Shown piece by piece: positions 22,614 through 34,385 of a stretch of 64,000 nucleotides of DNA. Under the pieces are notes generated by a model. The model did not search any database and was not told the DNA's origin. It saw only the letters and a program-made list of their open reading frames with translations. A program made the position numbers and the translations under genes. Source of the DNA: Ancylostoma caninum. Its lineage: Eukaryota > Nematoda > Chromadorea > Rhabditida > Ancylostomatidae. The stretch is taken from positions 434,001 through 498,000 of the forward strand of contig JBAJFG010000180.1 in the NCBI GenBank assembly GCA_037903475.1, in the 5' to 3' direction. Numbering within the stretch: the first letter of the stretch is position 1; each line of letters begins with the position of its first letter.

Positions 22614-22847
22614 CTATGAGCGGAGGCCTTCTGTGCTCATTTGCTCTACTTCAACATTGGTGAGACATGAAATGAGGTTGGTCATTCGATAAAAAGAGAT
22701 ATATTTTTGTTCTGTAGAAACGTCGCTGGGCGGAAGGGCAAGACGTCGCTTCGCCTGTCGAATGAGATGTTCATCGTCTTTGGGGTCCTCCAAAAAATCG
22801 GTACGGACGTGACGCTGGATCTGCGACATTATCTGGATTAGATCCAT
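22614..22847 (-). CDS. Small hypothetical protein or terminal exon, 77 codons
   Basis: The frame reads MDLIQIMSQIQRHVRTDFLE, then HLIRQAKRRLALPPSD, and ends VEQMSTEGLRS. In this orientation it is preceded by a T-rich tract ending in TTTTTTTTAG, a plausible splice acceptor directly before the ATG. The charged helical pattern (FLEDPKDDEHLIRQAKRRL) faintly recalls C-terminal helices of LYR-motif mitochondrial proteins. No LYR tripeptide is present, so I do not assign that function. The upstream side is cut by the inversion junction at 22957/22958. It looks more gene-like than most frames here because the two arms preserve it. Confidence 0.4.
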   Translation of the reverse strand: MDLIQIMSQIQRHVRTDFLEDPKDDEHLIRQAKRRLALPPSDVSTEQKYISFYRMTNLISCLTNVEVEQMSTEGLRS

Positions 22848-22957
22848 CTAAAAAAAAGTGGTACTGTGAATATGTAGCTACTGGGGGCAGTCTAAGGCGC
22901 TTAACTAAATGTTAGGACATCGCGTAGTGTTCTTATTAACGGGGAATTGCGATGCCC
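22651..22957 (-). repeat. Right arm of 307-bp inverted duplication
   Basis: It pairs with 21722-22028, with the outer boundary at GAATTGCGATGCCC. The base after it (22958) is exactly where the left arm of the 3.37-kb inverted duplication begins. Confidence 0.85.
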
Positions 22958-24286
22958 GTTTTGTTGGTATCGCCTACGGTTTTTTTTTTGAAAATTGCTG
23001 GAAGCTCATTCATGATTTTGGTAACCGAAGCGCCGTGTCCAAGATTATTTCACGCCGTCAACACCTTTACATTGTCTGCCATGGCTCGTTTTGTTGATTT
23101 GCAACATAAAGGTATCAGAGAGAATGTCTTCATGTGCGCGGGCTTCCACCGCTTCGCGGTCCCTTGAATAATGTTCTCACACCTCAAATGAGATTGACGT
23201 TCTCAATGAACTTCAACCACTTGCAGTTTCAAGATCCATGAAGGATCGACTCTGTAACAGCACAAGCTTCTAGTTTTGTGGAACTATTTGTGAATAATTT
23301 CAAACACCGCCAATGAAACTTGCTATCTGAAATATTTAATGCCCGTTGTCATTGGAAAGCATACTCCGTTGTCTGCTCACATACTTGGGTTCAAAAGTTT
23401 TAGCGAAATGGACTGTTCTTTGAATAATTATTCGAACATTCAAAAACTCGGTGGGCTTGAAGAACCCAAATGCTCGAATATTTGGGAATTCAGTGGTTAG
23501 CAAAAATTCGAATATTCGAAAATCCGGGTTTCCCAGGAATCCGAAAGTTTGAAGTTTTTTGGAATGTAGTACTCTAATGGGAAATGCATTCAGAATCGGA
23601 CAGTATCGCAGAAAGAAGAGGGGGAAGTGCTGTAAAAGCTGTACAGTCCTGTATAGAACACGAAACTCCTCCATATCTCACATGACCAAAATAAGAAATC
23701 TAGAAAATGGCGGGAATTGCTAGTTTCTACCGCATGTTTTGTTGGGTTTTCCAATATGCTGAACAATAATACGTCAGTCATTCTTAGTTAAATTGATTAA
23801 ACGATGTATTGATCTTATTTTCTTTTCACCCTAGCACAGAGACGGGTTAGAATGCATTCGTTGGGGTTTCCGAACACACCATGCATGAATGTGGCAAGCT
23901 TTTTAGAAGGAGCCAAACAATACCTTTCCTCAGATTTTAGGGGAAAAGTGTCACTTAGACTGATCACCAAAATGATGAGCATCTTGAAAGAATTTATTGG
24001 GGTCGTCATCAGCGTCAAATAACCGGGAGAGGTAAAGCACCTGAGCGAAACCGGATACACCATCCAGTCCACTATAAATTTTACGGAGATTGTCTCCGTT
24101 GTCTCTCTTGAGGAGCGCGACCAACTGCAATATTTTGGAAGTTCGAAAGAGCTCCGGAGGTGACTATGGCCGAACAGCATCAGGTTGAGAGAGGGAGACA
24201 TAAGAATCAGAGTTGACCTCAATTTATGAAAGAAGTAGAGAGCTAATTCGACAGGAATTCTTCTAGTGAGTTACCCCGAACTGATC

Positions 24287-24538
24287 CACTGACGGACGGG
24301 GGGGGGGGTGCCACTTCCTACGAGAATGGGCCGCGTAATTTTTGAAGTTACTTTGCAATACAAAAATCTTGTATTAGTTTATTAGAAACTGTTTATTTTT
24401 ACCATTACTTTTATAATTTTATCAATTATTTATTATTATAAAAGTATTTTTATTAATTTTATTTTTATCTGGGTCACCGATGCGGCGGAGGCTCCGCCTT
24501 TTCCCCCCTCTCCCTCCCACTTTCTGCGTCCGCCATTG
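24287..24538 (+). mobile_element. hAT-type MITE, diverged copy in left arm
   Basis: The ends CACTGACGGACGG and CTGCGTCCGCCATTG are degenerate forms of the family TIR. The interior GAGAATGGG and GTCTGGGTCC-like landmarks are in the same order as copy 1. Its mirror is at 29643-29894, so it was present before the inverted duplication. Confidence 0.75.
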
Positions 24539-25064
24539 GTACGAGCCATTTTTTGTTTTATTACCACAGTCATTTCTACGACAGTTCGCCTTAGCGTCCA
24601 CATGATGAAGTTCAAAAGCACAGAGAAGTGTTCAACATCAAGCCGGACGCGATTGATTGGACGATTGGAGACATTAAGCCTACTGTTGTACTCTACGCAA
24701 ACACAGATCGATGTTAATCTTCCCTTTACGATATAGAGGTGTAATAGGTAAAAAAACGCAGTCATTCTATCAAGCATGTATCTGCTTTACTGCAAGGATT
24801 ATTTTCTGTTCAGATTCGACCTATTAGAGCTATTCTATGGCTCTCTGTGGATGCAACCATCTCACAGATTTAGATCTCCAAGAATAATTTTTTTCAGAGC
24901 AAAACTTATCCATTGAATGGATTCGTCTCAAAGGTTTCTCATTACGCTCGAGAATTCGCAGCTCCAACAAAAGCTGGAATCTCTGAGCCTTACTTTCGCA
25001 GAACTTATGGAGGGAACTTTACATTCAGTCGATACTGCGTTTAGATTATACATTGGTATTCGAA

Positions 25065-25352
25065 CGAATATTTTTGAACGAATATTCGAATAATTCGAAA
25101 TTTTCTTTATTCGAATATTCGAATAATTCGAAAAGTCAAAATATTCGATTATTCGAATATTCGAATGATTCGAAAAGTCAAAATATTCGATTATTCGAAT
25201 ATTCGAATTATTCGAAAAGTTGAAATATTCGATTATTCGAATATTCGAATTATTCGAAAAGTTGAAATATTCGATTATTCGAATATTCGAATTATTCGAA
25301 AATTTGAAATATTCGATTATTCGAATATTCGAATATTCGAGCATCCATGATT
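25065..25352. repeat. TTCGAATATTCGAA array in left arm
   Basis: Repeats of ATTCGAATATTCGAATAATTCGAA-like units, period about 48 bases in the better part, are separated by AAAAGTTGAAATATTCGATT. The core motif is self-complementary, so both strands read alike. The Asn/Ile/Ser/Phe-rich frames are products of the repeat. Confidence 0.9.
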
Positions 25353-26679
25353 CGAATAATCGGTTTAATCATAAAATCGCCATGATTCATGGATCACATA
25401 TTATGATTTACCCTCAGCAGCTGACTGAATGCGAACGACAAGCATGCGTCATTATTCATTTATTATTTTTCAGTGATTCTTCAATGAAAAAATTGAAAAT
25501 ATTGACAGGACCCGTGGAAAAGACGGGCCTGACTTGTTTCAAATTACATAACAGAGACTGTTCCCCATGCTACCTCCTCTTTCGGCTTACCGTCCGGCTG
25601 AATTTAAAATATTAAAAATCAAAAAGTTCATGCTGATTTACATGGACTCAGAAGGCGAACACAGACCGAACACGGTTCAGCAGCAGTAACACCGCGAGGT
25701 GAAAGCTTATTTCGTCGCCCCACGAGCTGCATTCGCCCCGTAAAGGCTGTGTTTCGGGGGCGATGGACTGGATTGCATGTCTCAAACCTGGGTTTGCAGC
25801 TCAGTCTGGGCACAGTGCTGTGTTCATACTGTAGACTTGGGTAGGTAGATGTTTACCCAAGCTCATCCAAAAATAGTCCCGAACGCATATGCGCTTGCCG
25901 CGGCAGTGCTTGGTGGACGCAGCGGTCCCGCGGCGGATCTCCAGATCCTCGTCGCACACGCACGCATCCGCACCGCACGGACCTCGTCTGACCGATTATT
26001 GCACAGGGCCACGCTTTTACCCGGGTCTAAGCCAGCCTGACTAGTCTCGCAGGGCTCGCCTTTCCCCCGCCGTAGCGGAGAGACGCGTCACCTCTGGTGC
26101 TCAACCATCGGCTTATGTACACTTCCCAGGAGGCGGGTAGCCACGTGGCAAGGAGCAGGTAGAACGCAGGACATGAGGGGCACAACGCACTACAGTCAAT
26201 CGGGCAGCAAGTAGCCCCCCCCCCCCAACGCCGCCGAAACACGGGTTTTGCTGCTCTTAGCAGTCGGAATGCAGCAGTTCTTCATCTTGCAGCGAAGTCT
26301 GCCTTCCACTTCTTAGGGGTGTGGCTTGGGCCAATTTAAACAAAAAAAATTAAATTATACCCCAAAAATTAGTTTTAAAAAAATCTTCCCGGGACTTCCA
26401 TGTCAGGTAATGGGTCGTACGCTCCCATTCCTGAGGTGTAGGGGTGTATGAGATACTATTATTATAATATTTATTATATATGAATGCTACATAACAAGAG
26501 AAGGGGGAGGGGATTGGGAGCAGCCTGGTGGCGTGGCTGCAGGGAGCTGGCGACTGACTGAGGTCAGCTGGCACCACGCTCTTTTATACGGGTGCTCCGT
26601 CTGGTGGCGTTACACTGCTAGGCTGGGGCAGGTCATCCTCTTACCACCAGCTATACGAATAGCTGAAGCTACATCTCGA

Positions 26680-26845
26680 CAATTCGAATATTCGAATAAT
26701 CGAATATTTCAATTTTTCGAATAATTCGAATATTTCAATTTTTCGAATAATTCGAATATTCGAATGATCGAATATTTCGACTCTTCGAATTATTCGAATA
26801 CTCGAATAAAGAAAATCTCGAATTATTCGAATAAATGAATGCTAT
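26680..26845. repeat. TTCGAATATTCGAA array in the spacer
   Basis: AATTCGAATATTCGAATAATCGAA-type units alternate with TTTCAATTTTTCG. Same family as the array in each flanking arm, but with its own divergence. Confidence 0.85.
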
Positions 26846-27260
26846 TGTTTCAGAAGTGGTTTTGCGATCCAGAGAAAATAGATAAACCTGTCTTGTCATG
26901 TGCGAAGATATAGAAGTGCACGCTTCCAAACTAACACTTCCGGTGTACGTTAGAAGCGAAGTCCCATCTCATTTGCGTGTCTAATTTTGAACAGATTCTT
27001 GGTTTTCCTAACAAGCTGTTCACGGAATGTTTCAAGGTGCTTCTTAACTCGTCTTTCAGGACGTTGTCTGCAACAGCCTGGTGGGCAGTGCTCTCATCCC
27101 GTCTTTAGTTTTTAATTCGTCGTGCTTCTCGCGTCACTACGGTCTCTTCTCTGGGATCATAAAGAAAGACGAGGAAGTAAGGCGGTTACCCATTGAATGA
27201 AGTGACATAGAATATCGCTATGGACTGCTCCAAAATGATGACAATGGTATTGCAATGGAC

Positions 27261-27525
27261 CAGTGGCTGATGCAAGGGGACGCCCCCTCCCTTACCCGAG
27301 GATGGGTCACCGAATTTTTAAAATTACTTTACTTCTTTTTACAGAATAGATGAGAACTTTGCATCTATTTATTTTTGACTGTTTAATTTTTCAATTGTTC
27401 ATATTGAGTACTCAATATTATAACTGATATTCTCGGATTTTTCATTCTCTACCGGGGTCGCCAAAGTGGAGGAGACACCAATTTCCTTCCCTTTCCGTCC
27501 CGCCCACTTTCAGCGTTCGGCACTG
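27261..27525 (+). mobile_element. hAT-type MITE, old copy
   Basis: The ends CAGTGGCTGATGCA and CAGCGTTCGGCACTG are mutated family TIRs. Inside are GGATGGGTCACCGAATTTTT and GGGGTCGCC landmarks. No matching target duplication was found. Confidence 0.65.
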
Positions 27526-28825
27526 CTGCTCACATAAATTTGATTGTAGGTACGAACGTGAGCAGCAATTACATTCTTTCACTCTCTCACGTTGTTATAG
27601 TAGTGATTCGTCGAGCTTCCTGTGGAAGGAATTATCTGTATCCAAGTCGAAATGCGCACATCGCACCCCCAGCCTATGTTCCCACCGTGTCTTAAGCAGC
27701 AAATCAACTTCATCTCTGTCCCCAACATCGGTGAAAGACAAAACTAATAACGTTTGGTTTTGTGTTCTACGGAGCTCGATGACCGCCTATTTCTCTCAAA
27801 CTTGCGTATCCCTTCAGATAACTGTATAAGGCAAACGCAGCGAACCTCCCAAGCCACATCCCTAAGAAGTGGAAGGCAGACTTCGCTGCAAGATGAAGAA
27901 CTGCTGCATTCCGACTGCTAAGAGCAGCAAAACCCGTGTTTCGGCGGCGTGGGGGGGGGGCTACTTGCTGCCCGATTGACTGTAGTGCGTTGTGCCCCTC
28001 ATGTCCTGCGTTCTACCTGCTCCTTGCCACGTGGCTACCCGCCTCCTGGGAAGTGTACATAAGCCGATGGTTGAGCACCAGAGGTGACGCGTCTCTCCGC
28101 TACGGCGGGGGAAAGGCGAGCCCTGCGAGACTAGTCAGGCTGGCTTAGACCCGGGTAAAAGCGTGGCCCTGTGCAATAATCGGTCAGACGAGGTCCGTGC
28201 GGTGCGGATGCGTGCGTGTGCGACGAGGATCTGGAGATCCGCCGCGGGACCGCTGCGTCCACCAAGCACTGCCGCGGCAAGCGCATATGCGTTCGGGACT
28301 ATTTTTGGATGAGCTTGGGTAAACATCTACCTACCCAAGTCTACAGTATGAACACAGCACTGTGCCCAGACTGAGCTGCAAACCCAGGTTTGAGACATGC
28401 AATCCAGTCCATCGCCCCCGAAACACAGCCTTTACGGGGCGAATGCAGCTCGTGGGGCGACGAAATAAGCTTTCACCTCGCGGTGTTACTGCTGCTGAAC
28501 CGTGTTCGGTCTGTGTTCGCCTTCTGAGTCCATGTAAATCAGCATGAACTTTTTGATTTTTAATATTTTAAATTCAGCCGGACGGTAAGCCGAAAGAGGA
28601 GGTAGCATGGGGAACAGCCTCTGTTATGTAATTTGAAACAAGTCAGGCCCGTCTTTTCCACGGGTCCTGTCAATATTTTCAATTTTTTCATTGAAGAATC
28701 ACTGAAAAATAATAAATGAATAATGACGCATGCTTGTCGTTCGCATTCAGTCAGCTGCTGAGGATAAATCATAATATGTGATCCATGAATCATGGCGATT
28801 TTATGATTAAACCGATTATTCGAAT

Positions 28826-29107
28826 CATGGATGCTCGAATATTCGAATATTCGAATAATCGAATATTTCAAATTTTCGAATAATTCGAATATTCGAATAA
28901 TCGAATATTTCAACTTTTCGAATAATTCGAATATTCGAATAATCGAATATTTCAACTTTTCGAATAATTCGAATATTCGAATAATCGAATATTTTGACTT
29001 TTCGAATTATTCGAATATTCGAATAATCGAATATTTTGACTTTTCGAATTATTCGAATATTCGAATAAAGAAAATTTCGAATTATTCGAATATTCGTTCA
29101 AAAATAT
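28826..29107. repeat. TTCGAATATTCGAA array in right arm
   Basis: Mirror of 25065-25352. Confidence 0.9.
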
Positions 29108-29642
29108 TCGTTCGAGTACCAATGTATAATCTAAACGCAGTATCGACTGAATGTAAAGTTCCCTCCATAAGTTCTGCGAAAGTAAGGCTCAGAGATTCCA
29201 GCTTTTGTTGGAGCTGCGAATTCTCGAGCGTAATGAGAAACCTTTGAGACGAATCCATTTAATGGATATGGATAAGTTTTGCTCTGAAAAAAATTATTCT
29301 TGGAGGTCTAAATCTGTGAGATGGTTGCATCCACAGAGAGCCATAGAATAGCTCTAATAGGTCGAATCTGAACATAAATGAATCCTTGCAGTAAAGCAGA
29401 TACATACTTGATAGAATGACTGCGTTTTTTTACCTACTACACCTCTATATCGTAAAGGAAAGATTAACATCGATCTGTGTTTGCGTAGAGTACAATAGTA
29501 GGCTTAATGTCTCCAATCGTCCAATCAATCGCGTCCGGCTTGATGTTGAACACTTCTCTGTGCTTTTGAACTTCATCATGTGGACGCTAAGGCGAACTGT
29601 CGTAGAAATGACTGCGGTAATAAAACAAAAAATGGCTCGTAC

Positions 29643-29894
29643 CAATGGCGGACGCAGAAAGTGGGAGGGAGAGGGGGGAAAAGGCGGAGCCTCCGCCGCA
29701 TCGGTGACCCAGATAAAAATAAAATTAATAAAAATACTTTTATAATAATAAATAATTGATAAAATTATAAAAGTAATGGTAAAAATAAACAGTTTCTAAT
29801 AAACTAATACAAGATTTTTGTATTGCAAAGTAACTTCAAAAATTACGCGGCCCATTCTCGTAGGAAGTGGCACCCCCCCCCCCGTCCGTCAGTG
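29643..29894 (-). mobile_element. hAT-type MITE, diverged copy in right arm
   Basis: Mirror of 24287-24538, carrying the same TIR mutations. Confidence 0.75.
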
Positions 29895-31223
29895 GATCAG
29901 TTCGGGGTAACTCACTAGAAGAATTCCTGTCGAATTAGCTCTCTACTTCTTTCATAAATTGAGGTCAACTCTGATTCTTATGTCTCCCTCTCTCAACCTG
30001 ATGCTGTTCGGCCATAGTCACCTCCGGAGCTCTTTCGAACTTCCAAAATATTGCAGTTGGTCGCGCTCCTCAAGAGAGACAACGGAGACAATCTCCGTAA
30101 AATTTATAGTGGACTGGATGGTGTATCCGGTTTCGCTCAGGTGCTTTACCTCTCCCGGTTATTTGACACTGATGACGACCCCAATAAATTCTTTCAAGAT
30201 GCTCATCATTTTGGTGATCAGTCTAAGTGACACTTTTCCCCTAAAATCTGAGGAAAGGTATTGTTTGGCTCCTTCTAAAAAGCTTGCCACATTCATGCAT
30301 GGTGTGTTCGGAAACCCCAACGAATGCATTCTAACCCGTCTCTGTGCTAGGGTGAAAAGAAAATAAGATCAATACATCGTTTAATCAATTTAACTAAGAA
30401 TGACTGACGTATTATTGTTCAGCATATTGGAAAACCCAACAAAACATGCGGTAGAAACTAGCAATTCCCGCCATTTTCTAGATTTCTTATTTTGGTCATG
30501 TGAGATATGGAGGAGTTTCGTGTTCTATACAGGACTGTACAGCTTTTACAGCACTTCCCCCTCTTCTTTCTGCGATACTGTCCGATTCTGAATGCATTTC
30601 CCATTAGAGTACTACATTCCAAAAAACTTCAAACTTTCGGATTCCTGGGAAACCCGGATTTTCGAATATTCGAATTTTTGCTAACCACTGAATTCCCAAA
30701 TATTCGAGCATTTGGGTTCTTCAAGCCCACCGAGTTTTTGAATGTTCGAATAATTATTCAAAGAACAGTCCATTTCGCTAAAACTTTTGAACCCAAGTAT
30801 GTGAGCAGACAACGGAGTATGCTTTCCAATGACAACGGGCATTAAATATTTCAGATAGCAAGTTTCATTGGCGGTGTTTGAAATTATTCACAAATAGTTC
30901 CACAAAACTAGAAGCTTGTGCTGTTACAGAGTCGATCCTTCATGGATCTTGAAACTGCAAGTGGTTGAAGTTCATTGAGAACGTCAATCTCATTTGAGGT
31001 GTGAGAACATTATTCAAGGGACCGCGAAGCGGTGGAAGCCCGCGCACATGAAGACATTCTCTCTGATACCTTTATGTTGCAAATCAACAAAACGAGCCAT
31101 GGCAGACAATGTAAAGGTGTTGACGGCGTGAAATAATCTTGGACACGGTGCTTCGGTTACCAAAATCATGAATGAGCTTCCAGCAATTTTCAAAAAAAAA
31201 ACCGTAGGCGATACCAACAAAAC

Positions 31224-32000
31224 ACTGCTCGTTACCTCGTTTCTCATTATTACTGTTGTTTACTGCATGTTCACGTGTTGCGTTGAACGTTAAAGTCAAG
31301 TTAGAATCAAACTTAAATTAATTTATTAAGTAACTATCCTCTTATATAAATCATGGTAGTGCAACAAAATTTTCTAGAGCGTAGACGTAGGGGGACTAAC
31401 ACGTGATCGCATGCGCTCGCCGTAAGACTCAGTTATAGACAGTGCCTCGCGAGGATGCGAAGCTGATGGGGCATTCGGCCGATGTTTCGTCATAGGTGCA
31501 TAGACGTAGTGGAAGTCGAGTGCATTCGGGATTTCGCGGCGGGACCACCGGCTAGAGGTCTCGAGCCTTCCAGGCAAGACAGTGAGCAGGAATGTACGGA
31601 GCAGAGTCGCCCTTCTTCTGGAGCTTTGTTGTTGACTTCACTCAACTTTGGAACAGTGGAGGATAACCACTTCGAAAAGAAGTGTGCATACCGTGGAGGA
31701 TGTATCGAAGGATTCACTCAGTGGCCTCACTTGGGATATGTTCCTTACGCACCTCTCTTTGAGGTCCCTTGGAGATTATGCAGCTTGAGGATTCGTCTGC
31801 TTTTAAGAAGTACAATCAAATACACTGGATGAAGAACGCTTCATCATATGCTGTTGTGACACTTTCTGAACCCAGTTGCACAACTTGTGCAGTTGATCAA
31901 ACTTTCTAAATATTTCCTAACTTTGTTCCATCACTTTCGAGATTTGCAAAGAGTGCGACTGCAGTGATGACGGACAGATAAGCCGGGGCCCCATAGTCCA
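31224..32000. other. No recognisable gene
   Basis: The first 70 or so bases continue the repeat shared with 62.8 kb. The 116-codon + frame at 31482-31832 has no recognised motif. A splice-like TTTTT run and GC patches do not add up to a model. Confidence 0.3.
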
Positions 32001-32009
32001 GAAAAACAT

Positions 32010-32340
32010 CATGATAGGTGCCCACGGATCGAGAAAGAGTCCGCAGTGGCCCAATAGTGGAAAAACGGCAGGATACGGGTCCGTCGATGGAGAAGGGGCC
32101 CGCCATGGCCCAACACTGGGAAAACGGCAGAGTACGCGTCCATCGATGGAGAAAGGGTCTACCCTGGCCCATTAGTGGCGAAAGCGCTGGGATGCGGATC
32201 CACCGATGGATCGGTCTGCCCTGGCCCAATAGTGGGATAAGCGCCAGGATACGGGTGCACTGATGGAGAATGGATCCGCCATGGCCCAATAGTGGGGAAA
32301 ACGCTAAGATGCACGTCTGGCGATGGAGAAGAGGCACGCT
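32010..32340 (+). repeat. 59-bp minisatellite, array B
   Basis: GGCCCAATAGTGG and variants begin at 32048, 32107, 32166, 32223 and 32283, a period of about 59. The unit interior reads GGGAAAACGCC, GGATACGGGTCCA, then CGATGGAGAA. It aligns in the same orientation with array A at 8.84-9.24 kb across AGTGGGGAAA, CGCC, GGA and CGGGTCCA. The 143-codon minus frame is periodic. Confidence 0.88.
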
Positions 32341-32709
32341 ACGCGCTCATTCGTGTCTCAGTCGACCATCTCTTCTTCCTCTCCGTTGGCTGTTCATAAC
32401 GGGTCCAGGCATGTAAGAAATGTGATAAAAAAGAGTAGCTGTTATCAGTGCATCGGAAATTAACTCTACATGTAGGTGCGGGATTAGGAATTTGCGAGCA
32501 AGGCTAAGATGGCGGGAAGACTCGAGGCCCGACGTTGGCGGCCAGACCCGTAGAATATACGCAACATATAAGGAGAATTTCGTATTTGAGCTGAGCTAGT
32601 GATTAGTTTTGCTTTTTTGCTGATTTTCTAAGCATTTCATACGTGTGAAGCTTTTGCACATACCTCAAGTGGCCGCCCCACCCCACTTTCTAGCGTCCCG
32701 AAGGGGCGC

Positions 32710-33118
<409 letters not shown>

Positions 33119-33882
33119 GAACGCGACAATAAAATTGGTTGTAGACGGTGAGTTGCTTTGTAGTAGTGAGTAGCTAACGGGTGTCCCGCTTCGCCATACA
33201 TGGAACTGTATGTAGAGAGGAACCACTCTTGCTCTTGGAGTTCAAAGAAAACGTTTTTGGTTGTTAACAGCGTCAACGCCCTGTTTTCGTTCTCTCGTCA
33301 TTCAATTCGCTCTAAGAAACACTGTTTTCCTCTTTAGTCGCTATGCTTAAAATTTCAACCATTGGTGTGTCGCTTTTCCTTCGAATCCATGTTCCGATAC
33401 GCTAAAATGCAATCCTTTCAATACGTCGGCAAATTAATTACTTCAATTTTCCACCTACTAGGACTTTACTCCCCCAATTCACTCGCCTATATTGTTGTCT
33501 TGTGAACTCGTGAAATCTAAAACATGCTAGTTCAAGACTGCCAAATTTCATTCATTTTTGAGGTTGCATTTACAGGCCCTTCACCGCGCACTCGTTATGG
33601 CACCGCTTGAACGCATGCGTCCCACGTACTTTCCACATCATTTTCGAGGCCGTTTCAACACGTCAGGTAGCCATAAAGCACTGGGACCAACAAAGTAGAA
33701 CGTGTGCGACTTGTCAAAAGCACCTCTGCACTCTGCACGTAGGATTTCACCCGTACCGAGTCGTAGCTTCGCAGATACGATAGGAATGACGATCACAGCA
33801 TGGATTCTAAGAGAAGTAGATGGAAATCGAGCTGCTATTTAAAGTCATAGGAAGCTCAAATTAATTCATATTAAGCTCAAAT
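33119..33882. other. No recognisable feature
   Basis: Unique-looking AT-rich sequence with no frames above 60 codons and no repeats recognised. Confidence 0.35.
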
Positions 33883-34285
33883 CATGTTCGCGAGTGCTCG
33901 ATGCTGGTTAAGGGATCGAAGAAGCAATGAAGATGGACCGAGCCGAGAGATTAAGAAGAAGCCGCCTGACGCCTCCTCTCCAGCGGAGCGCAACTAGTCA
34001 GGAAAGAGCTACGGACCTGAAAAAGCAAATAATTCTAACATTTGGTTTACTCGAACTCTAGTATCCTTTCCTGTAGATCCAAAGCGTGAACCAGTGGACG
34101 AAGACAGTGATTGAGCGAAGAGGTCCGAGGCAACTCCTCTGAGGTATTATTATAAAAGAATGTTTTTTATATTTTTCGAGATGTCATTTACAGGGATCGC
34201 TGGGGTTCCGCTGAAGCATGGAATTTGGAAGAAAAAGACGAAGAACCGGAAGGAGAGGGTGGTTTCTGTGTTTTTTTAAAAATTA
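33883..34285 (+). CDS. Candidate three-exon gene fragment, unidentified
   Basis: An ATG at 33883 opens MFASARCWLRDRRSNEDGPS, continuing REIKKKPPDASSPAERN to a stop. A T-rich acceptor TTTCCTGTAG at about 34076 precedes a short block reading DPKREPVDEDSD, with a donor-like GAG|GTATT near 34145. TCATTTACAG at about 34193 precedes a block whose frame reads RWGSAEAWNLEEKDEEPEGE. The charged composition and three plausible splice sites suggest exons, but frames do not join cleanly and no domain is recognised. It may be a decayed duplicate. Confidence 0.25.
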
Positions 34286-34385
34286 TTCTCTTAAGTATTT
34301 TTCATATTATGTTTTAAGTGAATGTAGAAGTTGGTGGCAAACTCACTAAGGACACTAATATGTTCCGTTGCGTTCTGATGAAGTA

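Larger units (their letters stand above)
22958..26330 (-). repeat. Left arm of 3.37-kb inverted duplication
   Basis: This is the reverse complement of 27848-31223. Only scattered single-base differences were seen in the parts I compared (for example near 25555 against 28620 and near 25411 against 28762). It includes a TTCGAA array, a hAT MITE copy and several shared open frames. Every frame on this side has its mirror on the other, so those frames are not independent evidence for genes. Confidence 0.92.
26331..27847. other. Spacer between the 3.37-kb arms
   Basis: The spacer holds AT-rich sequence, a TTCGAATATTCGAA array at 26680-26845 and a diverged hAT MITE at 27261-27525. No gene is supported. 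It is the only single-copy part of the 8.3-kb palindrome. Confidence 0.6.
27848..31223 (+). repeat. Right arm of 3.37-kb inverted duplication
   Basis: It mirrors 22958-26330. The outer boundary is CCGTAGGCGATACCAACAAAAC at 31223. Sequence beyond it (CGTTTCTCATTATTACTGTTG, about 31240-31262) still matches the diverged repeat at 62.77-62.81 kb. This arm therefore keeps ancestral context that the left arm has lost. Confidence 0.92.

Noticed and set aside
23815..24222. 135-codon minus frame, mirrored at 29959-30366
   Set aside because: Conserved only because it lies in the inverted duplication; no domain or splice support on either strand.
25220..25615. Asn/Ile/Phe-rich frames
   Set aside because: Read-through of TTCGAATATTCGAA repeats.
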